Part shown: one piece after another, positions 61,417 to 64,000 of the stretch
How positions within the stretch are numbered: the stretch's first letter is position 1
Layout: each line of letters begins with the position of its first letter
Assembly: GCA_963699105.1 (NCBI GenBank)
Contig: CAVOTI010000003.1
Coordinates: forward strand, 1-64,000
Direction of reading: 5' to 3'
Length of the DNA: 64,000 nt
Source: Bog-756 sp963699105
Lineage (GTDB): Bacteria; Actinomycetota; Acidimicrobiia; Acidimicrobiales; RAAP-2
The notes under the pieces: model-generated
Seen by the model: only the letters and a program-made list of their open reading frames with translations
What the model was told of the DNA's origin: nothing
Database searches by the model: none
Made by a program: the position numbers and the translations under genes

Positions 61417-62571
61417 TTAGCGCCGCCTCAGGGGTATGAGACGACTGCCGGGCTTCGAAGAGCCCACCAAGCGCGCCAAGATGAACAACATGACGATAAG
61501 GAGCACCAGCACGAATGAAACTCCCCACGCGTCTCTGGTGAGATTGATACCGGGTTGGAAGATGAGCTCGTAGATGCGCAGGGGAAGATTGTCCTGTTGC
61601 CCGCTGAACGGGTTCCAATTGAACTTGTCGTTCCCACCGGCATTGAACAACACCGGTGCCGTCTCTCCGGCGATGCGGGCGATGCCCAAGATGACAGCCG
61701 TCATCAAACCGACTCTGGCCGTTGGTAGGACGACCCGGAGCATCACCCGCCATTGCGGCGCCCCCAGGGCCAGGGCCGCTTCGCGAAGAGAGCCGGGCAC
61801 GATGGCTACCACCTCTTGTGCCGCGCGAGTCACCACCGGCAGCATCATCACGGCCAGCGCCATCCCGGCGGCAAGACCAGATTTCCCTGAGTGGGTTCGG
61901 GGAGCCACCCAGAACAGATAGACAAAGAGGCCGGCAATGATGGCTGGGGCTCCTGTCATGGCGTCGACCACGTAACTGACGATCCGCGAGAAGATTGAGT
62001 TGGAATCGGCCAGATAGGTGGCGGTCATGATCCCGAGCGGCACAGAAAGGATGACAGCAATGCCTACCTGCTCGACCGTACCGACGATCGCTGCCCCAGC
62101 CCCGACGGCAGTCACCGGAGATGTCGCCGTCAACTGGGACATGTCAGCAGTAAAGAAGTGGGGGAAATGGGCCAAGGCCACCGAGGCGCCCTTGACGATG
62201 ACATAGAGGATCACCGCCGCCAGCGGAATCATGGCCAAAGCCGCACCCGACCACACCGCCACCGACGCCAGTCGGTCCTTCATGAGCAGCGGCCCGTGAA
62301 TTTGCCGGCAGACGACCGCGTAGATCGTGAAGAAAAGGACGTACCACAATACGGCCAGACCGATCAGACCGGAGACTCCGGAGATCGTGAAGATGATCCA
62401 GGCAATGGCCAATCCAGCCACCGCCGACCCGACGAACTCGTAGACATGTTGAGAAGCCACCCGTCGACGCCGGACCGGTCGATCTTTGACTGGGCCCTGT
62501 TGTCCGTTTGCCCCGGCCGGTGGAACTGCCGCCGGGTCCATGATCGTCGGTGCGCCTCTGCGGAGATTCAC
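61417..62571 (-). CDS. pstA: Phosphate-type ABC transporter permease PstA (copy 2)
   Basis: 384 residues. An N-terminal extension with basic residues and two extra helices is shared with copy 1. The core has VVDAMTGAPAIIAGLFVYLFW, the EAA loop REAALALGAPQWRVMLRVVLP and GIARIAGETAPVLFNAGG, all PstA-typical. Its start overlaps the pstC stop by four bases. It forms the channel with the PstC copy encoded upstream and is followed by the two wall-anchored binding proteins. Confidence 0.93.
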   Translation of the reverse strand: MNLRRGAPTIMDPAAVPPAGANGQQGPVKDRPVRRRRVASQHVYEFVGSAVAGLAIAWIIFTISGVSGLIGLAVLWYVLFFTIYAVVCRQIHGPLLMKDRLASVAVWSGAALAMIPLAAVILYVIVKGASVALAHFPHFFTADMSQLTATSPVTAVGAGAAIVGTVEQVGIAVILSVPLGIMTATYLADSNSIFSRIVSYVVDAMTGAPAIIAGLFVYLFWVAPRTHSGKSGLAAGMALAVMMLPVVTRAAQEVVAIVPGSLREAALALGAPQWRVMLRVVLPTARVGLMTAVILGIARIAGETAPVLFNAGGNDKFNWNPFSGQQDNLPLRIYELIFQPGINLTRDAWGVSFVLVLLIVMLFILARLVGSSKPGSRLIPLRRR

Positions 62572-63545
62572 TTTGCCCCTCCGGCGGTGTGACTGACGAT
62601 CGCTCGGGATATGGCGTTGACCAGCAGGGTGCTCACGAACAGGATGAGCCCGAGAAACACGAGGGCGCTCTTTTCGAGCGGGTCCCCGGTCGGAAAGTCC
62701 TGGGTGATCTGTTTTGCTATCGAGCCGAGTCCATCAGGGCCCATCAACGCCGAGGTCCACTTGTTCACGGTCGAGAGGATGAGCACGACGATCATCGTCT
62801 CCCCGAGGCCACGACCGAGGCCCAACAGCGCTGCGCTGACGATGCCGTTCTTGGAGAACGGCATGATGACGTCGGTGATCATGCCCCATCGGGTCCCGCC
62901 CAGTCCAAGAGCCGCCTCGCACGCATCTCGCGGGGCCTGAGACATCACGTCTCGGCTGACCGAAGTGATGATCGGGATGATCGTCACTGCACAAACCAAG
63001 CCGCAGGCGAAAATCGAGTTGACGTACTGCCCCGGAGAGGCTGTCCGAAAGAACGGTACGAAGCTGAAGTGCTGAACGATCCATTTTGCCGGTGCGGCCT
63101 GAAGCCCTGATACGAGCGAGAGCCCCCAGAAGCCGTAGACGATGCTCGGCACAGTGGCCAGCAGGTCCACGATGCCGGTCATGACCGGGCGCAGCCGGGG
63201 AGGTAGGTACTCGTTGATCAGCAGTGCCGTGGCCAGCGAGATGGGTAGGGCCACGAAGAGGGCTACAACGGCGATGGCGATAGAACCGGCCAGCAGGGGC
63301 AACATCCCGAAATGGCCCAGGTCAGGAGCCCACGTCGTGCCAGTGAAGAATCCAATGCCTCCCTTCTTGAAGGCAGGCCAGCCGTCAACGGCGAGGAAGA
63401 CCACCACGGCCACCAGGACTCCCAGGACCACGGTGCTGCAGGCAGCCAAGGCGATTCGGAACACCCGGTCAGCCCCGGTGGTTGCCCGGTTGAGCTGGAT
63501 CGGAACATCCTCGACCGGTGTAGTCGGAGGGCTTTCGGCCAGCAT
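62568..63545 (-). CDS. pstC: Phosphate-type ABC transporter permease PstC (copy 2)
   Basis: 325 residues from ATG 63545, which lies 2 bases after the stop of the upstream LAFTG gene. Six helices, with VDLLATVPSIVYGFWGLSLV, the EAA loop CEAALGLGGTRWGMITDVIMP and GLGRGLGETMIVVLIL. It is clearly PstC and paralogous to the copy at 21351. It starts the pstCA pair of locus 2. Confidence 0.93.
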   Translation of the reverse strand: MLAESPPTTPVEDVPIQLNRATTGADRVFRIALAACSTVVLGVLVAVVVFLAVDGWPAFKKGGIGFFTGTTWAPDLGHFGMLPLLAGSIAIAVVALFVALPISLATALLINEYLPPRLRPVMTGIVDLLATVPSIVYGFWGLSLVSGLQAAPAKWIVQHFSFVPFFRTASPGQYVNSIFACGLVCAVTIIPIITSVSRDVMSQAPRDACEAALGLGGTRWGMITDVIMPFSKNGIVSAALLGLGRGLGETMIVVLILSTVNKWTSALMGPDGLGSIAKQITQDFPTGDPLEKSALVFLGLILFVSTLLVNAISRAIVSHTAGGAK

Positions 63546-63547
63546 TG

Positions 63548-64000
63548 TCACGCTGACACTCTCCTTCCCACCCGACGACCGGCGATCCCGATCAATAGCA
63601 TGCCCAACCCGATGGCGATCAGCCATTGGAGATCGGTTGGAGAACCGGTAAAGGCCAGCGATCCCGATTCCCCGCCAACCGAACCTCCACTTCCACTCGA
63701 CCCGTCACTACTCGATCCGGACGCCGAGGTCGCCGGGGTGGATCCGGAACCGCCCCCGGTCGAGGCGGCACCCGCCTTGGGAGCGGTCGTCGCCCCTCCT
63801 GCGGAGGGAGCTTGGGTCGTGGCCGTCGAGGAGTTCGCCGAACTACTCGCTTCGATCGTGAACGGCGCAGAAAAGACCTTCGGTTGCGTGAAGTCGTTCT
63901 GGTTCTGACCGATATAGAGCACGCACTCCGAGGTCGCGTTGCATACCGGCAGATCGTTCGACTGCTCCCCCAGCACAGAGTTCGGAAGTTGGTAGAGGGT
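63548..64000 (-). CDS. LAFTG-anchored surface protein, cut by the window end
   Basis: Partial: only the last ~150 residues are present, and the start lies beyond base 64000. The visible domain end (YQLPNSVLGEQSNDLPVCN, SECVLYIGQNQNDFTQ, VFSAPFTIEASS) has two cysteines and looks like an Ig-like beta domain. A Ser/Gly/Thr stalk, then SLAFTG, a helix (LQWLIAIGLGMLLIGIAG) and RRVGRRVSA form a sortase signal. It is the most upstream gene of locus 2 seen and is nearly joined to pstC. Family unknown. Confidence 0.75.
   Translation of the reverse strand, partial: TLYQLPNSVLGEQSNDLPVCNATSECVLYIGQNQNDFTQPKVFSAPFTIEASSSANSSTATTQAPSAGGATTAPKAGAASTGGGSGSTPATSASGSSSDGSSGSGGSVGGESGSLAFTGSPTDLQWLIAIGLGMLLIGIAGRRVGRRVSA

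Noticed and set aside
1..64000. CRISPR arrays, rRNA or tRNA genes
   Set aside because: The only regular repeats are coding repeats (66 bp and 126 bp units), a microsatellite and the 11-bp-spaced arrays; none has the repeat-spacer form. No rRNA or tRNA signature was seen.

Overview
The window comes from a high-G+C actinobacterium. The evidence is a DUF222/13E12-type HNH endonuclease, DUF2510 and SHOCT proteins, a class E-like sortase with LAxTG/LPxTG substrates, frequent GTG starts, and PhoP-like 11-bp repeat arrays. An Acidimicrobiia-like lineage is a reasonable guess, because exosortase-family proteins occur beside Pst genes, but no rRNA or marker gene is present to prove it. Sampled lines are about 73% G+C in the outer parts and about 52% in the centre.

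Layout. 0-13 kb is ordinary chromosome: HNH endonuclease, small proteins, a membrane flippase-like protein, a broken serine hydrolase, a three-gene sugar ABC importer, a Baeyer-Villiger-type monooxygenase, and greA-leuC-leuD. 13.7-15.4 kb holds two DUF2510-type proteins. 15.6-33.7 kb is surface locus 1. In order it has a secreted binding-protein-like protein, a surface protein with a PEP-CTERM-like tail, an exosortase-EpsI fusion, then a translationally coupled run of a surface protein, pstC, pstA, pstS, a giant binding protein, two LAFTG/LPFTG surface proteins, a sortase homologue without catalytic residues, pstB and two small coiled-coil proteins. 33.8-53 kb is a lower-G+C glycan island: GH114, GH27 and GH5-like secreted hydrolases, a repeat-rich secreted protein, a GT2-GtrA protein, a GT-C protein, a processive GT2, and a sortase with an intact His/Cys/Arg set. 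A complete IS21-family element with exact 54-bp ends and a 5-bp target duplication sits inside it. 53.1-64 kb, on the minus strand, is surface locus 2: a LAFTG protein (cut by the window end), pstC, pstA, a LAFTG PstS, a second LAFTG binding protein, pstB, a second exosortase-EpsI fusion and a proline-rich repeat membrane protein.

How the parts may work together (inference). Two paralogous gene sets join Pst-type import machinery to cell-surface anchoring by both exosortase and sortase. Several binding proteins carry covalent wall-sorting signals, and the locus 2 binding proteins lack the arginine that holds phosphate in classical PstS. Five arrays of GTTCA-like units spaced 11-12 bp, like actinobacterial PHO boxes, precede or lie beside small genes around both loci. 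This suggests a phosphate-controlled surface-remodelling regulon. It is the best candidate for an undescribed system here.

Caution: at least eleven single-base frame breaks are visible in otherwise conserved genes, several in G or C homopolymers. Indel errors in the assembly are likely, so 'broken' calls should be read with that in mind.
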